Part shown: positions 24,754 through 38,335 of the stretch, piece by piece | Layout of the letters: each line of letters starts with the position of its first letter | Position numbering within the stretch: the stretch's first letter is position 1 | From: Ctenosaura bakeri | Taxonomy: Eukaryota; Chordata; Lepidosauria; Squamata; Iguanidae | Assembly: GCA_948474755.1 (NCBI GenBank) | Contig: CAOLHI010000614.1 | Coordinates: 372,001-436,000, forward strand | DNA: 64,000 nt | Reading direction: 5' to 3' | Position numbers and translations under genes: made by a program | Notes under the pieces: generated by a model | The model's database searches: none | Told to the model about the DNA's origin: nothing | Seen by the model: only the letters and a program-made list of their open reading frames with translations

Positions 24754-26698
24754 TCTGTACTTTGCCTCTGCCACAAATATACTAGATGGCCTTAGCTGAT
24801 ATACCCACTGGTTGCTTCCTCAGACCTGCTAGGGAAGGTTGGCATTTGGATGGTGGCCGAGATGTACCTGGATGGGGTGTAGGAATGGGCTACATCAAGA
24901 TTTTGGAATTCTCTGCCTTAGAACATCTGGCCCTTTCCTGCAACCCACTGGACAAAACTTTTCTTTTTTAAGAGGGAGTTGACTTGACAGTTTAAAGGAT
25001 TTGGTTGTGTCTGGTACCCTCTTTGTTTCTGTGACTGGCTTAGTATACTTCATCTATATTTTTGATTTTTTTGATTTTTGTTTTGTTGATTGACTAACTT
25101 TGAATAAATTAAATTTTTAAGTTATAGGAAGTGTTTACATCAGAAAAGAAGGCTATAAATGCTTCCAGTAATATGTATTTAAACCAATTCTGTGCAGGGG
25201 GTGAAAAGTGAGGGTTGGGGTAGAAAGAATATTCACCATTATTTGTTTTCTCGCTGAAAAATGAGTTTCCTGATACTAGGAATAGTGAAGAATAACCCAA
25301 TGGCAAGAATTTTGTGCTTCTTGAAGTACTTTGGGAAATTGTCTGTGAAAGAATAATGTGGTATTTTTGCAAGACTTTTTTTGGGGGGGGTGCACAAAAA
25401 ACACTGATTCTAGTCACACTTGTTCTAGCGTGAGATCACTGTTCTCTACGCAACCTTCCCAGCAAAGTTGAAAAACTAAATTCTTATGTATAAAACAATT
25501 ATGTACAAGAATCTTGCCCCCAAAATAGCCATATGGTTTTGTTGTGCTGGATTCACCCCCCCCCCCAAAAAAAACCCCTCTACAGTTCTTTCTCACAGAA
25601 AAGAAGTTTGTTTCAGGCCAAAATTCCCAAAAAGTGTTTAAAAAGTGTGCAGAAATATTTGTTTTCTCTACAGTGAGGAGGAGACTGCAAACTATTTACC
25701 CTTACTAACAAGGACAAAATTGTTGAATTTTTACATTTCTAGTGAGGCTTCACTGTCCCTTTGCTGCATGGTTCTTTTATTGTGAAAAAAGACCCTCCTC
25801 TCCTCTGTATTATATAGGGAACATCTGTGACATGTGGCCAATTGCATCTAATGCTGGCCCAGAAATGATGTCATCAATGAGACTGGAAGATTAAACCCAT
25901 TCTGGTGACCAGTTACAAAACACATCATGCTAAATGAAAGATACATAAGTGAGGAAAATTGCATGTAATCAAAAGCAGATGTCTCTAAACACTGAGAGGA
26001 CAACCTCTGCAAATGTTATGATTTATACATAATTTGACGCTTAATCTCTTCCTCTCTATCTTGGCCATGCCATTTCTCTCTGTACAGAGGAAGGGACTAC
26101 CCATTTCTTTATGCACAGAAGTAACATCTCAGCTTTGCAAGGTAGGAGGAGTCACAGCCATTTCCTTTATGCATGTGCTGACATGCTCTTCTCTGAAGGT
26201 TGTGACACCAAGGAGCCATATGCCTAATTTGTCCCAAGGGGAAAAGTTCCCCACACCTGCCGTAAGCATCCACTTGATGGCAGCAAATGAGTGCACCAGT
26301 GCAAGAATTGACAGCTCTCTTGTCTTGTTCATATCTTTTTTATTGTGATATGTTTTAAGAAGGTCTATCTCAGATTTATTTGTAGGGGGGTGGGCAGAAG
26401 AAACAGAGAGAGAAATGATTACTTTCAATTTTTTGCAAAACTGCAAAATAAAATAAAATAAAAGCCTAGGAATGCTATAATCAGCAGGAATATTAATGTT
26501 ACCATGGTGAGTATCCTGTGTAATTTATGGAGTTCATTTTGAGATATAATGGCAATAAATTAAAGAACGAAAAGAAATAGTAGTCATAATATAAATTTTA
26601 AAATTTAGGGGGAAAAAACAGGAAGGAGGCCTCTAAAAGTATACAGAATGAACAACATTTCAGATACAAAACTTCTGATGAGTGCTTGTTTTTAAATA

Positions 26699-26720
26699 GG
26701 TGTGTGTGTGTGTGTGTTGG
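26699..26720. repeat. (GT)n microsatellite
   Basis: About ten uninterrupted GT units. Confidence 0.85.
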
Positions 26721-27959
26721 GAGTCCTAAATAAAATAAATACATGAACATAAATAAGTAAACAAGTAAACAAACAAATCATTTGACCTCTGCATGCCAAA
26801 TTTCATGGGCTTTTGTGAAATGGCCATTCAGAAAAGCACTGAGTTTTGGGTTTCTCCACAAAGCCACTGGAAATTAGCCTGGGATATATGATATCCAGGA
26901 TTTTCAAGCATCTTTCCTGCACCTGATACATGGCCATGTGAACTGGTCAGGTTGCTCATTATTAAATTTAGCAGATTTTGATACGAGGGAACCCTGAGCA
27001 GTTTCTGAAACAATACAAAGACAAATTTCCCAGTGGGACTGATGTTTGGAACCTTTGTGATCTACTAGAAACAGGCCTTGTAAAATATGTGCAATATGCT
27101 TCTGGTATGTCATTGACCTGCCCCATGATGGCATTAACCTGAACTGAGTGCCTCAGATTATATGTTGCATGGAACAATTGCCCTGGGGTTATTTATGGAG
27201 CATCCTGGTATCTTTGCCTTCCATACAGAGAGGAGTATAACAGACAGCTCTACCACCCAATAACATCACTAGCCTGTTGATGATGCCACTGGCCAATGCA
27301 GTGCAACAGAGCCCCTTTACACATGTACAGCCTAGGAGCTATCTTGATCTCTACTGGAGAGCCTCAAAACAACTGTATCAACTTCTGAAGTTATTTTACA
27401 GGATTCTGGAACTCTGAGAGACTCTAGATCTAATTGCTGAATAATATCTCCAGAGAAGAACTAAAGAATTCTATCCATCACTCAGTGAAACTCTTGGAGA
27501 CAGCTATTATTGTCCCTTGGTGGTAGAGGTAGTGGTGAGGTGATTGCTCTTCCCAGACTGAGCTCTTAGGACTAGGGGTGGGAGGGCAATGTGTCTAAAT
27601 GAACAGAAACCTTAAGGTGCACTTCCCTTTGGGATACAGAATTTTTCTTATTGTTGCATTAAAGAGAGTAAAAAGTGACAGGACTGTTTGTGGCAGTGGT
27701 AAGATAGCAGTTCCCAGTCCCAAAGGCACTTGGACATGCCTCACTTCTAAAGTAATATGATCATCTGATCATTTTATCACAGTGCGTGTGACAGTCAGTT
27801 ATAGTTTTATCAATAAATCTACTTCATTTTTGTGCTGCTGTGAACGGTCCACTGAATAAAGCTGATCACACAAAAGCTGTCACTGTTTTCCTTGAGGCCA
27901 AAGAACCATGATACAGGCATGTCAAAGATGTTTCTCAGACATCCACTGACACAGGGCAA

Positions 27960-28080
27960 GGGTGCTTTCCCAACTTGGTGCACTCTAGATGGATAGGACT
28001 ATAGATCCCATCATCTTCCAGTATGGCTGGAGATCATTTGGAACAGCTGGAAGGCCACCACATTGAGAAAGGATGGACTA
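27960..28080. mobile_element. Short palindromic repeat of the same type
   Basis: GTGCTTTCCCAACTTGGTGC, ATAGATCCCATCATCTTCCA and the right arm ACATTGAGAAAGGATGGAC. The terminal halves are inverted repeats. Confidence 0.5.
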
Positions 28081-28654
28081 TAGCATCCCATTCTTATTAT
28101 GGCATCATAATAGTCACCTTTCACATAAATCTGTAGAAGGGAAGATCTTCTGAAGTACACTTCAGAAGTAATTCAGAGGTAATTGGTGAACTTCAGAAAT
28201 AATTCTCAAATTGTGTCCAATGTCCCTCTCCTCTCACAAACTGGACTATGGGATGTGGAGCTTTTGAGTTTCAGTCAATGATTCCTGCTGGCATAAAATT
28301 TGCTCAGATTCTACTAGGGCTGTGCAATTGGGTCTTGCTCACTCTGTCCAGTGAAAAGTGATTGGAAGTTACAGCAGCTACCAAACCATTCAGTTCACTT
28401 TTCTATTTATTGTGCAAGAAGGAGACTGGTGGCTCATAAGCTTGCTAACTTATGCCAGGAAAAATATTCCAGTAGCTGTGAGGTAGAACACAGAGCAGAT
28501 GCCTACTTTGTTGAGAAGTTGGTGGAGGGTGGAAAGTTGCAAGAAAGTCACTCCTCGGTCCCTCCCCCTCTCTTTTCACAGTGGAGTGTTTTCTTGTAAT
28601 GCATTTACAAGACAGTTGTCCCACCACAAACAGTATCAGGGTTTTTATTTACAG

Positions 28655-28743
28655 AGGTCATTTCCACACTAGACTGTTATAATGTTATTATTCTACTTTC
28701 AACATCCTATGGAATCCTGGGATTTGCAGTTTAGGGAGGGGCC
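28655..28743. mobile_element. Short palindromic DNA element, left half
   Basis: GGTCATTTCCACACTAGACT, then CTTTCAACATCCTATGGAAT and TTTAGGGAGGGGCC. Only the left arm is present. Confidence 0.7.
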
Positions 28744-30597
28744 TCAAAGGTAAAGTGGTAAAGGACCCACATTTTATAGCATCTCTAATGGCCTAATGGT
28801 CTCCAAACCAATGGTGCATTGAATACGTCAGTACCTCATTTACAAAGAGAAGTTTCATTAATAAGAATCTAATTAATATGATTAATGAAAATCTCTTTAA
28901 TGAGAAGTCTGAGGTGGGTGGAAATTTATTTTCCATTTATTTCAATTATAAAGTTCTCCAAATTGTATAACTTTCTTCATATTTGGGATGTGAACAACCT
29001 TTATTTTATTTTATTTTAATTTTTAAGCCAAAGACACAGTGTAAGCCTGACTTTGAATTCTGGTCTATTGAACCATGTTGGTGCCTCAGTGGCTCATCAC
29101 TGTTAACATCTATATGGTGGATATACACACAGATGATCTGCTCCATGCTGGAAAACAGCTGTACTTACTGAACTGGGCCAGTACACATGAGGGAAGATGT
29201 CATTACAGTTCATTTCTAAAGAATTTTCTAATCATATATATGGGATAGAAAGAAACTGAAGCGTAAAAATAGCAAAACAGAATGCTCCCCTTAACACTAA
29301 GAAATAATTTAGTTCTTAACTTATCTGATATATCTAAAGTTTTATGTCCCCAAATTCCTAAGTCGAAAAAGACCCCTTTCTCACTGAGCATGAAAAGGTT
29401 TGTGAATATCCTTTGTACCCCTAGGAGCAACTCCCAGCCCAGCCCAATTTAGTTACTATAACATGCCCCTACTGACACACATGACTGCTTTTTGCGTCTG
29501 CAGACATTTGCATCTGGGGATTGGCCCAATTTTACATCCTCCCCTGGATGTAAAGCTGAGCTGTCATCAGGCAGAAGAGGAACCAGTAATATAATCTGAA
29601 CCAGAAGTCTCTATTATGATAGAATCATGAAGTCTCAACATATTGGCTGGAAATTTCTTTCGAGGATTGTGGCAATTTCAGTTCAGAACTTTGAACAATC
29701 CCTCTGTAGTAGCAGGAGAGATAGTATAGATGCATTTTGAAGCAATGGCCCACTTCTTTTCCTTGAACTTCCTCTTTGGGAATAAAAGCACATGGTTCAG
29801 CTCACCGTCTATTATCCTCCCTTTTCCATTATCACGTCAGAAATCTTTTTTATTGAGAATGTTTTTGCCTGTGCAAAACAGGAAGAATGGGAGCTGGAGA
29901 TATTCTAGGACATCAATGGCTATAGATGATTGCCCCTGAAGGGGCACTGTTGAGGAAGATTGTTTAATATGTACACATTCTTTCACTGCACATTCATTAG
30001 AGTGACAAGCAAAAGAGAAATATTTGAATATTATAGTGTTAATCACTTTAATAAATACATATTCTTAAGTGATTAACTACATCCTTCTGGGGTAGAGAAT
30101 AGAGTGCTGTTTGCTGCCTGAAGTGCTGTTTGATGCTCTGAGATATATGGATGTTTGGCGGTAAAGAATGAGAAACTGACCTATTTATATTTCACAGATA
30201 ATTGCATAGGAACACAGAATAATCACTGGCATGCCAAAACATGATTAAATGTAATTCTTCTTTACAATTTTGAATGGAACAGCACTCTAGAATTAACAGT
30301 TGGTCCTTCCTTTCTGCAATGTAATAATCGAGGTGTAATCAGAAATGACTGGATGATTTCTAGGTGAGCGACAAACGCAGCACTTGCTCATAGCTTTGAT
30401 AAGGCAATGGGAAATCAGTAAGACAATAACAAGTGAAGAATTATAGAAACTGGTCTGCCCATTGATTTTGCTTGTCTCACTGTGATAATTTCTACATCAC
30501 AAATATCTACCCAATTCCATTTATTTTGGCATGTGGTGAAGCCAACAATCTATCCACATGATGCCCCCACCCATCTTCACATGCTCTTTTCAAAACT

Positions 30598-30705
30598 CTT
30601 TATCTGTAGCGTTTCTACTTCACTTCTCTAAAATTCAAGGCAGCTTACAACAGAGCAAAAATGTCTAAAAGCATACAATACACAAAGCATTGAAACATTA
30701 AAGCC
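30598..30705. mobile_element. Fragment of the same LINE-like tail
   Basis: The stretch CAAGGCAGCTTACAACAG followed by AT-rich sequence resembles the start of the 21.1-kb repeat. A similar fragment may exist near 50290-50345. Confidence 0.4.
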
Positions 30706-30740
30706 TACTGTAGAAACACAAAATTTTATCTGGGAATCAC

Positions 30741-30925
30741 ATCTGGCACAGTGGTTAGTGTCTTTGTCCTGAGAGTCTGGAGATCTGGGTTCAAATGCCC
30801 CTGAGGTATGAAATTCACTGGGTGACTTTGGGCCAGTGATTCATTCTCATCCTGAGGTCCTTCACTCAGATTGTTGTGAGGACAAAATGGAGAGAAGGAG
30901 AACCAACATATTGGAGAAGCACAAC
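30741..30925 (+). mobile_element. tRNA-derived SINE, plus orientation, diverged variant
   Basis: The A-box region CTGGCACAGTGGTTAGTG and B box GGTTCAAATGCC are followed by CTGGGTGACTTTGGGCCAGT and TTGTTGTGAGGACAAAATGG. The 3' body differs from the ACA-tailed copies, so it is a related but distinct subfamily. Confidence 0.8.
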
Positions 30926-32039
30926 TCAAATGTACCTACTTATCAACCAACCAACTTAAAATGCCCTTCTTAAGGCCAGAAAGGAGGCCTCCTTACTCTT
31001 TCCACAGTCTGAAGACCACACTGATAGAAGCTCCATTCCTTGCTAACAAAGTATTAACCTTCCATAGTGGAAGAATCACTAACATGTCGAGATAGGTAGT
31101 TTTTCACAGCCCTTCTTATTAGTCAATGGATTTGACACCAGAGTCAATGGATGCTGCTACTCTTCATCCTGGATTCAGCAAGGAGCAGAACTGGCTAAAC
31201 ACAGCCTTGTGACAACCTTAAGAGAATACACCTGAATATACAGAAAAAGAAGAAAACATTTCGCTTTCTATCTGGCATCCTTTCTTTGCTTAGTTTTACA
31301 GAGGGAAAAAAATGCAAACAATCCTGAAAACAGTCAACCAACCAACCAACCATCCAAGCCAGGCTAAACTTTCCCAGAACTCCCTGTAATGGATAGTTAG
31401 GCTGTCATTTTTTCCCCTCTAGGTTCTAAACTCTTGAAGTTCTTTGGTGTTTTGACTTCACTTAGTAACAGCTCAAATTATATTTCGTACTTTAACGGTA
31501 ATGAGATTTCTTTTTAGGAACTTTTTGTTTCACATGTTCCTCTTCCAAGTTATTTCGGGAAATGACCACTATCAGAAGTTCAGTGCCTGCTCAATGATAT
31601 TGTTTAGAGCTGCCATAAAACCCACTAAATATGTCGACAACATCTGTCAGCATACGGCTGCTGATTTTATCAAGCCAAGACATTGTCACTTCTCCCCCCG
31701 CCCCAAGTCTAAGTGATGCTAATTTAGGCAACTGCAATTTGTGATGGCTCATTTTCTGAATAAAAGTTAAAAAAAAAAGCAGTGAATATTTACAATGCAA
31801 GCTGCTCTGAAGTTTACGAGAATTTTATTTTTATTTTCTCTCAGATAAAAGACCATAAAAGATTGCATGTGTGAGTGAGTGTGCATGCACACATACACAT
31901 CCTACTGTTTAAAGAAACTGAAGGAAAGACTTGTGTGCACATGCACATGATTGAAAACCATTTCTTAAGTGTCAGGAAATCCTGATGAGGAGAGTCCTGG
32001 AATGACTCTGAGAATCAGCACGGTTTGGGACTTCCCTTG

Positions 32040-32157
32040 TGCACATTTTGTGTGTGTCTTTTGCATGTGCAGAAAACAATATTTTGGGTGTGGGAAACAA
32101 TATTTCTGTGCAGAAACATTTCCATGCAGAAAATGCACAACTGTTGCACAGAATAAG
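32040..32157. repeat. Degenerate TGTGCAGAAA-type repeat cluster, left part
   Basis: Spaced copies of TGTGCAGAAA (GCATGTGCAGAAAACAATAT, TCTGTGCAGAAACATT, CATGCAGAAAATGCAC). The cluster is interrupted at 32158 by a DNA element and resumes at 32557. Confidence 0.65.
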
Positions 32158-32556
32158 GCCCCTTCTGCACGAGATTCCACAAACGGATCTTTTCCGTAGT
32201 TAAGGTGGATTGTCTTGAAATGCAGCAGCGGCACTATGTTCCGCAACTCTCAGCATTAATGGGAATTTAAGTGGAGTGTTTCTTCCATATTTTGCCCCAC
32301 CGCACTGACCCTGATTGGCCTCCTGCCGGCGCCACCATTTTCTTAACGGACAGTAAAGGGCATTTCATGCTTCTCCATTGCAGTGGCACATGGGATATAT
32401 GTGGATGACGCAGTGCAAAATGGATTTTTTCCATAGTTCAAATAATGCATCCTAGCTACTGCTTTTAGATGGGATGACTACTGTGCGGAACTCCAGTCAC
32501 TGAAACAAATACAACCAGTAGCTATTACATTTTAGTGACACTGTGAGGAAAGGGCC
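32158..32556. mobile_element. Palindromic-end DNA element inserted in a degenerate repeat
   Basis: Ends GGCCCCTTCTGCAC and GTGAGGAAAGGGCCC are inverted repeats. The sequence either side (CACAGAATAAG...AAGTCCCTAAC) would join into a motif seen intact in related repeats at 62874 and 63002, so the element interrupts a pre-existing repeat with a possible AAG duplication. Confidence 0.7.
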
Positions 32557-32790
32557 CAAGTCCCTAACTATAGAAATTTAGGCACAAAAGATAGTATTTT
32601 CTGCACAAAAAATATTTCTGGGTAGAAGTATCTCCTACACAGAAAAGACTGTTTTCATGCAAAGAAAATGGTTTCCTTTGCAGAAAAAGAAAGAATGAGA
32701 AAGAGAGAGGAGAGAGAGATTGAGAGAGAGAAATCTGCACGTAAAATAAGTCTGAAACTGCAGTTTTCAAAGACTTTTCCACAACAGAAG
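32557..32790. repeat. Degenerate TGTGCAGAAA-type repeat cluster, right part
   Basis: It continues with TTTTCTGCACAAAAAATATT, CTACACAGAAAAGACTG, TTTGCAGAAAAAGAAAG, a GA-rich stretch, and AAGTCTGAAACTGCAGTTTT, a motif shared with 62874 and 63002. Confidence 0.6.
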
Positions 32791-32924
32791 GATATTTTTT
32801 TTCCTCCAAATTGGTTGTTGCTTCCTTCAGTAATGAAATTAGCAAAGAATTACACTTCTGGATACCAGTTTCACTAAAGGATACTATACCAAATCCTATG
32901 TATACCTGCATTTGATAGACAGAC

Positions 32925-32963
32925 AGGCAGATAAAGATAGGCAGGCAGGCAGGCAGATACCCA
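32925..32963. repeat. (CAGG/CAGA)n microsatellite
   Basis: Tetranucleotide run of GGCA and GACA units beside a (CA)n tract. Confidence 0.8.
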
Positions 32964-34032
32964 GATATGCAGATATGTGTGTATACACACACAGACACAT
33001 ACACACAAACTCATACTGACACCAGTGCAATGAAAAATGCATTGTATACATAAAAAGGCACATCTTGGAAATGTGTATGCAATGTCTTTAGGAAAGTCTC
33101 TTTTTCTTAGAAGAATAAAAGTGTGATCCTTTATATGTCTACTCAATATTGAGTCCTACTGAGTTCAATGGGGCTTCGTCCCAGCAGACAAGTGTACATA
33201 GGATTGCAACCTTCATAAAAGAAAAGAAAAGAAAAAACATCTCCAAATGCTTCCTTTGAAAGAAATCTGATCTATCTTTTAAAAATGTGTATTTTATTTA
33301 TCTTGCCTTTTGCCTCTTTGAGCTTTCTGGCGTTAAGCAAATTGATGTGCCTGATTTTTGCAGTGGTTCCCTGTGATGTTTTTACCTCTTTCCCCTCTGT
33401 TCAAATGTTTGCCTTTGCTAAGAGCAAGAGGAGAAAAGCCTTATTCCCGGAGGGTACAACTGTGCTTATGCATGGCATTTCAATCGCATGCTGTTATTCA
33501 AACAATTAGAAATCACACAGACCATGCAAGGAACTATCTGGGCACTGCACAGAGCATTTTATTATTACGGAGTACATAATGAAAATGATTTGAAGGACCC
33601 CAAAGCCTCATAACATAAAGAAGCTTTGAATAATCAGGTGGTGTATTATTATTATTTTTTTTAAGAAAAGGACCACAATAGATGAAAATGCTGTTTACTG
33701 GACATATGTCAAGCCAAAATACACTAAAGGGGAGAATGCATTTACTGCAGCTCTGCCTTGCATATCAAACACAATGAAATAGAGAGAAGAGAGGTTGTTG
33801 TAGCGGCCAAAGACAGGTACAAGGACTTTGTAGCTGATGTGCCACTGATTTCTTCTCTCTCTTTCTCTTTCTGTTGTACTGGCAAGAATGGAAGAGGCAC
33901 TTGCGTGTTAAATAGTGTATTTTAACTGGAAGTCCCTTTATATTAGGTGAATGTGGTGTTCAAAGACGTATGTTTAGGACAATTGTGACTTAAGGACTAG
34001 CTTTTTGTATTAGCTTTTTGGACTAGCTTTTC

Positions 34033-34266
34033 TTGTTGTTGTGTGCCTTCCAATCATTTCCAGCTTATGGTGACCCTAAGGCAAACTATCACAGGGTTTT
34101 CTTGGCAAGATTTCTTCAAAGGGGGTTTGCCATTGCCTTTCTCTGAGGCTGAGAGAGTATGATTTCTCCAAGGTCAGCCAGTGGGTTTCCATAACTGAGT
34201 ATGGGATTCAAACTCTGGTCTCTGGGAATCCTACTCAAACACTCAGATCACTACATCACACTGGCT
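34033..34266 (-). mobile_element. tRNA-derived SINE (Sauria-type), near full length
   Basis: Left end TTGTTGTTGTGTGCCTTCC (tail), then TTATGGTGACCCTAAGGCAA, GGTTTTCTTGGCAAGATTTC and GTCAGCCAGTGGGTTTCCA, and the head ending ATCACACTGGCT. A palindromic DNA element begins immediately after it at 34269. Confidence 0.85.
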
Positions 34267-34268
34267 GA

Positions 34269-34484
34269 GGTCCGTATCATACTATACTGTTATAGCACTA
34301 TTATCCCACTTTAACTGCCCCGGCTGCACCTTGTGGAATTGTAGTTTGCTGAGGCACTGGAGCTCTCTGGCTGAGATTTCTTAATGCCTCTCCCTAAACT
34401 GCAAATCCCATGATTCCATGCAACATTGCCATGGCAGTTAAAGTGGAATAATAGTGCTGTAACAGTATAATGTGATAAGGCTCC
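34269..34484. mobile_element. Short palindromic DNA element, complete diverged copy
   Basis: Left arm TATACTGTTATAGCACTATT and TTTGCTGAGGCACTGGAGCT; right arm AAACTGCAAATCCCATGATT and GTGGAATAATAGTGCTGTAA. It abuts the SINE at 34033-34266. Confidence 0.8.
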
Positions 34485-34980
34485 GGTTTGTTGTACATAC
34501 TCTTTTATAAATGCCACTGGTTGTTTTCTGCAAATGTACTAGAAAGATACCTCCCTTTGATGTTGAGATGTGACTAGAAACACATTCTAGCAATAGGCGA
34601 ATGCCTGCATATCAAATAACCATGCTATTTTACCCCCAAGCTACTGCATATTTTCCATGGATAACATTGTCCAAAGTAGGGATGCGTTATACCTAATATC
34701 ACACCTGCAGGCTTTAACCATCCCATTCTCAATATTTGTTTTCCTTCCTTCTGCTTTTATGGTTGCGCTGATGTTCTGTACATCTTCTCCAGGAATGTGT
34801 GTCTGTGCATCTGGACATAATACTTTCACTCAGTCCCTGCTGCCCCATACTCAGCTCCTGCTGCATCTTTCTGTCTGCCTTCCAAAACCAAGATAACAAA
34901 TTCATTCCCTCTAATAGCAAACTCAGGTGATTGAGCGTGGAGGAAAATGGGCCCGCTCAAAAACAAAAGGGAAGGACTAG

Positions 34981-35426
<446 letters not shown>

Positions 35427-35441
35427 AAAAAGTCAAAAGAC
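35427..35441 (+). repeat. Target-site duplication, right copy (SNRPF retrocopy)
   Basis: Exact copy of 35059-35073, directly following the poly(A) run. Confidence 0.85.
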
Positions 35442-35824
35442 AACCAAGCATGCTCCAGAGGAAACAGAGAATTCCAGGATTCTGCTGAGTATTAAAATAG
35501 AGGAAATATGCATGTGTGAGTGCATGTCTATGAACTGATCTATTTGAGGCTTTGACTACTATAGGTTTTCTGGTGGAAGGCCTCACCAGCTAGGTGATTG
35601 GCTATCTGCAACCAGAGCTTTGAAAATTGCTTCTTTTTGAACTACAGCTCCCAGAATCCCTAGCCAGCATTGTCACACAAAATGTGTCCAAAATGCACAT
35701 TTCAGGTTCAAGTGCATAGGAGAAAACAAGGAATGCTTTAAATACAAATTTTCATATGGTAGTTTTAATTTGGAGAGATGGCAGATTGCTGTGTAAACAG
35801 CTTGGAACAGATTCATGATTCTAT

Positions 35825-36026
35825 GGCCAATTTTGCACTACACTGTTATAGTGCTATTTGCTATTATTCCACTTTAAACATCCTGTGGAATTCTGGGGTT
35901 TGTAGTTTACTGAGGCCAAAGAGCTCTACAGCTGAAAATTCTAAATGCCCCTCCCTAAACCCCAGAATTCCACAGGATGTTGAAACTGGAGTAATTGCTC
36001 TATAATAGTGTAGTGTGGAAATGGTC
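35825..36026. mobile_element. Short palindromic DNA element, complete copy
   Basis: GGCCAATTTTGCACTACACT, TTATAGTGCTATT (with a small duplication), GGGGTTTGTAGTTTACTGAG, then AGAATTCCACAGGATGTTGA and GTGTAGTGTGGAAATGG. Confidence 0.85.
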
Positions 36027-37177
36027 TTAGTCCAAAAGGGAGAGAGAGATCAGAATTACAGTACTGCATCCTGCCCTAGGTCCAGGCTGGTATCACACGG
36101 ACTGAGAAGAGAATTGACTTCCATTCCCTGTCTTTCTGTGGAGTCTAGAGTCATACTGAGTTTCACAGGATATGAAGTAAGCCTATTTAGTGGCTGTAGA
36201 ATCAGGGTAAATAAAACCAGCCAGCAGTAGTAGATTCCTGTTTGCTACTCCCCACATCCCTCATCTCTTATTAAAATTCCTTGCAATCTCTTTCTCACTC
36301 TGCGGCCAACTCTCACCCTTCCTCTCTTTCAGTTCAATTATAATATAACCTTCATCTAGCTCACACCTGTCTCTGGAGATCCCAACACTGTATTAGCTTG
36401 CATACTGCAGCACCTTGAGGGCAAAATAAAAGTCCCATTTTTCTTTTGAAAATGGCTGCAATTTAGCGAGAGCTGAAATCATGGAATAAGCACAAGCAGT
36501 ACTAAGTGGGTGCAGCAATACGTTCTTGAGAAACTAGAAAGCTTCAAAAACGCAAGCCGCTGCGTACTCCCACGCGCCTCAGAACTGACGAAGGGAGATG
36601 AATATAGGAAGTCAAGTCTCCTAGCTCACAAAGTAGCTTCTGTTTGATAACCCTTGAACATACACACAACGGGGGGAAGAACCACAATCTGCTCGCTTTG
36701 CTTCAGGCTAATCACTAGATGTACATTTCCTCACTAGAAGCACAGACACTTGTGGACCTTTTGTCAGAGGCAGCTTGGTGGGGCTGCCCAGTAGTTTTTG
36801 TTGGCAATGCAACAACATTTAGCACTTAGAAAGTTAAAGATGTCTTAGGGAGGGCATCAGGGATAGGGAAGTAGTTTTCAGTGACCCAAATCTCCTCATC
36901 TCTTAGCCACCTATTCTAATTTCTCTAAGATGTAAACTGATACTTTTAGAGATCTTTCCATCTTTTCTCTTTCTGCTCCCTTTTCTCTTCCCACCTGCTT
37001 TCCCCTCACTTCTGTTAAAAGAGAAACTTAGTTCAGTGTTAGCTTAGCCCTCACAGAGAACTTTTCTATCTTTTAACAGAACTCTTAAAATAAAGCTTTA
37101 GTTTGTTTCTTTAGCCATGGATGTATTTGCTCCTTAATTGAAATTGACAGCTGCTGCACAATGCATTCTCCATCAAT

Positions 37178-37396
37178 GTTGCTGTTGTTGTGTGTCTCCA
37201 AGTCTTTTTCAACTTATGGTGACCCTAAGGCAAGAAACTGTATTTTCTTGTCAAGATTTATTTGGAGGAGCCTTGCCATTACCTTTCTCTGAGGTTGAGA
37301 GAGTGTGACTTGCCCAAAGTCACCCGGTGGATTTCCATGGCTGAGTGGGAATTTGAACTCTGGTCTCCAACACTCAAACCACTACACCATGCTGAC
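37178..37396 (-). mobile_element. tRNA-derived SINE (Sauria-type)
   Basis: It has the same blocks as the 34-kb copy: GTTGTTGTGTGTCTCCAAG, TTATGGTGACCCTAAGGCAA, CTTGCCCAAAGTCACC, and the head ending CACTACACCATGCTGAC. Confidence 0.83.
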
Positions 37397-38335
37397 TCTC
37401 AGCTTATCATTTTTTTGTCCAATCTTTATTTTGTCCTAATGCCAATACAGAGTGCATATAACTGAAGGAATTAAAGCTAAGGGGATATGGCTTCTAGAAA
37501 TTCTCCACCCCATTTTCCAGCAGGAAATGTGGGGTTCCAAGGATGTTCAATGTAGCTTACTCTGAAGTAAGTGTGGACAGGATAGACTGCTGGCAGCCTT
37601 TCTTATTCTAGGAAGAGTTCACAAACCACCACTGCTTTAATATCTCTTAGTGCTTGATTGTTTAGGACACTTCTGACTGATAATTCCTGAGGAGATTCAA
37701 AAACAGACGTCTCAGTGGTCCAATTTTATCAGATCATTTCATGGGGGGCTTACCTCCCAAGCCTACACTGAAGGGAACTTGGCCTTTGCCTCACCTGCCC
37801 TGTGAGCCATGACTCCAATTGGCTGGAGGTCCTTCTGAAAGATTCTTTAAAAAAATGTTAGTATGCATTGGAATGGAGTTTTGATCTACATAGATCTATA
37901 TGATCTACAAATTGGTTTCAAGGAGGAGCAATTGAAATTTTTCTTCCTTTTCATATGAAATAGCTCAGTCTGGGAGTGAGGCTGGGATTGCAAAAAGATC
38001 CTTAAGGGCCGCACTGTGCTGTACTTTGGCTACTCTCGTTATAGGAATATGCGTAGATATCGTTGGACTGCAATTCCCATCAGCTCCAGCTATCATAGCC
38101 AGTGCTAAGGAATGATGGAGCAAAAGTTCAACATTTGTAGGTCACAAATTCCCCTGTTCTGTTTAGAAAGAGGGGAGCAGGGAAAGGATTGTCTTTATGC
38201 TCTGGCTTTGAAAATATAATACTCATTTACTGCAACTTACTTATTTAAAACAGTTCCGCCACTGTTGTAAGATCACATAAAATACATCAAGAGTGATAAT
38301 AAGTCCACAATAAAACCTGCCTCCCTCCTAGCCCA

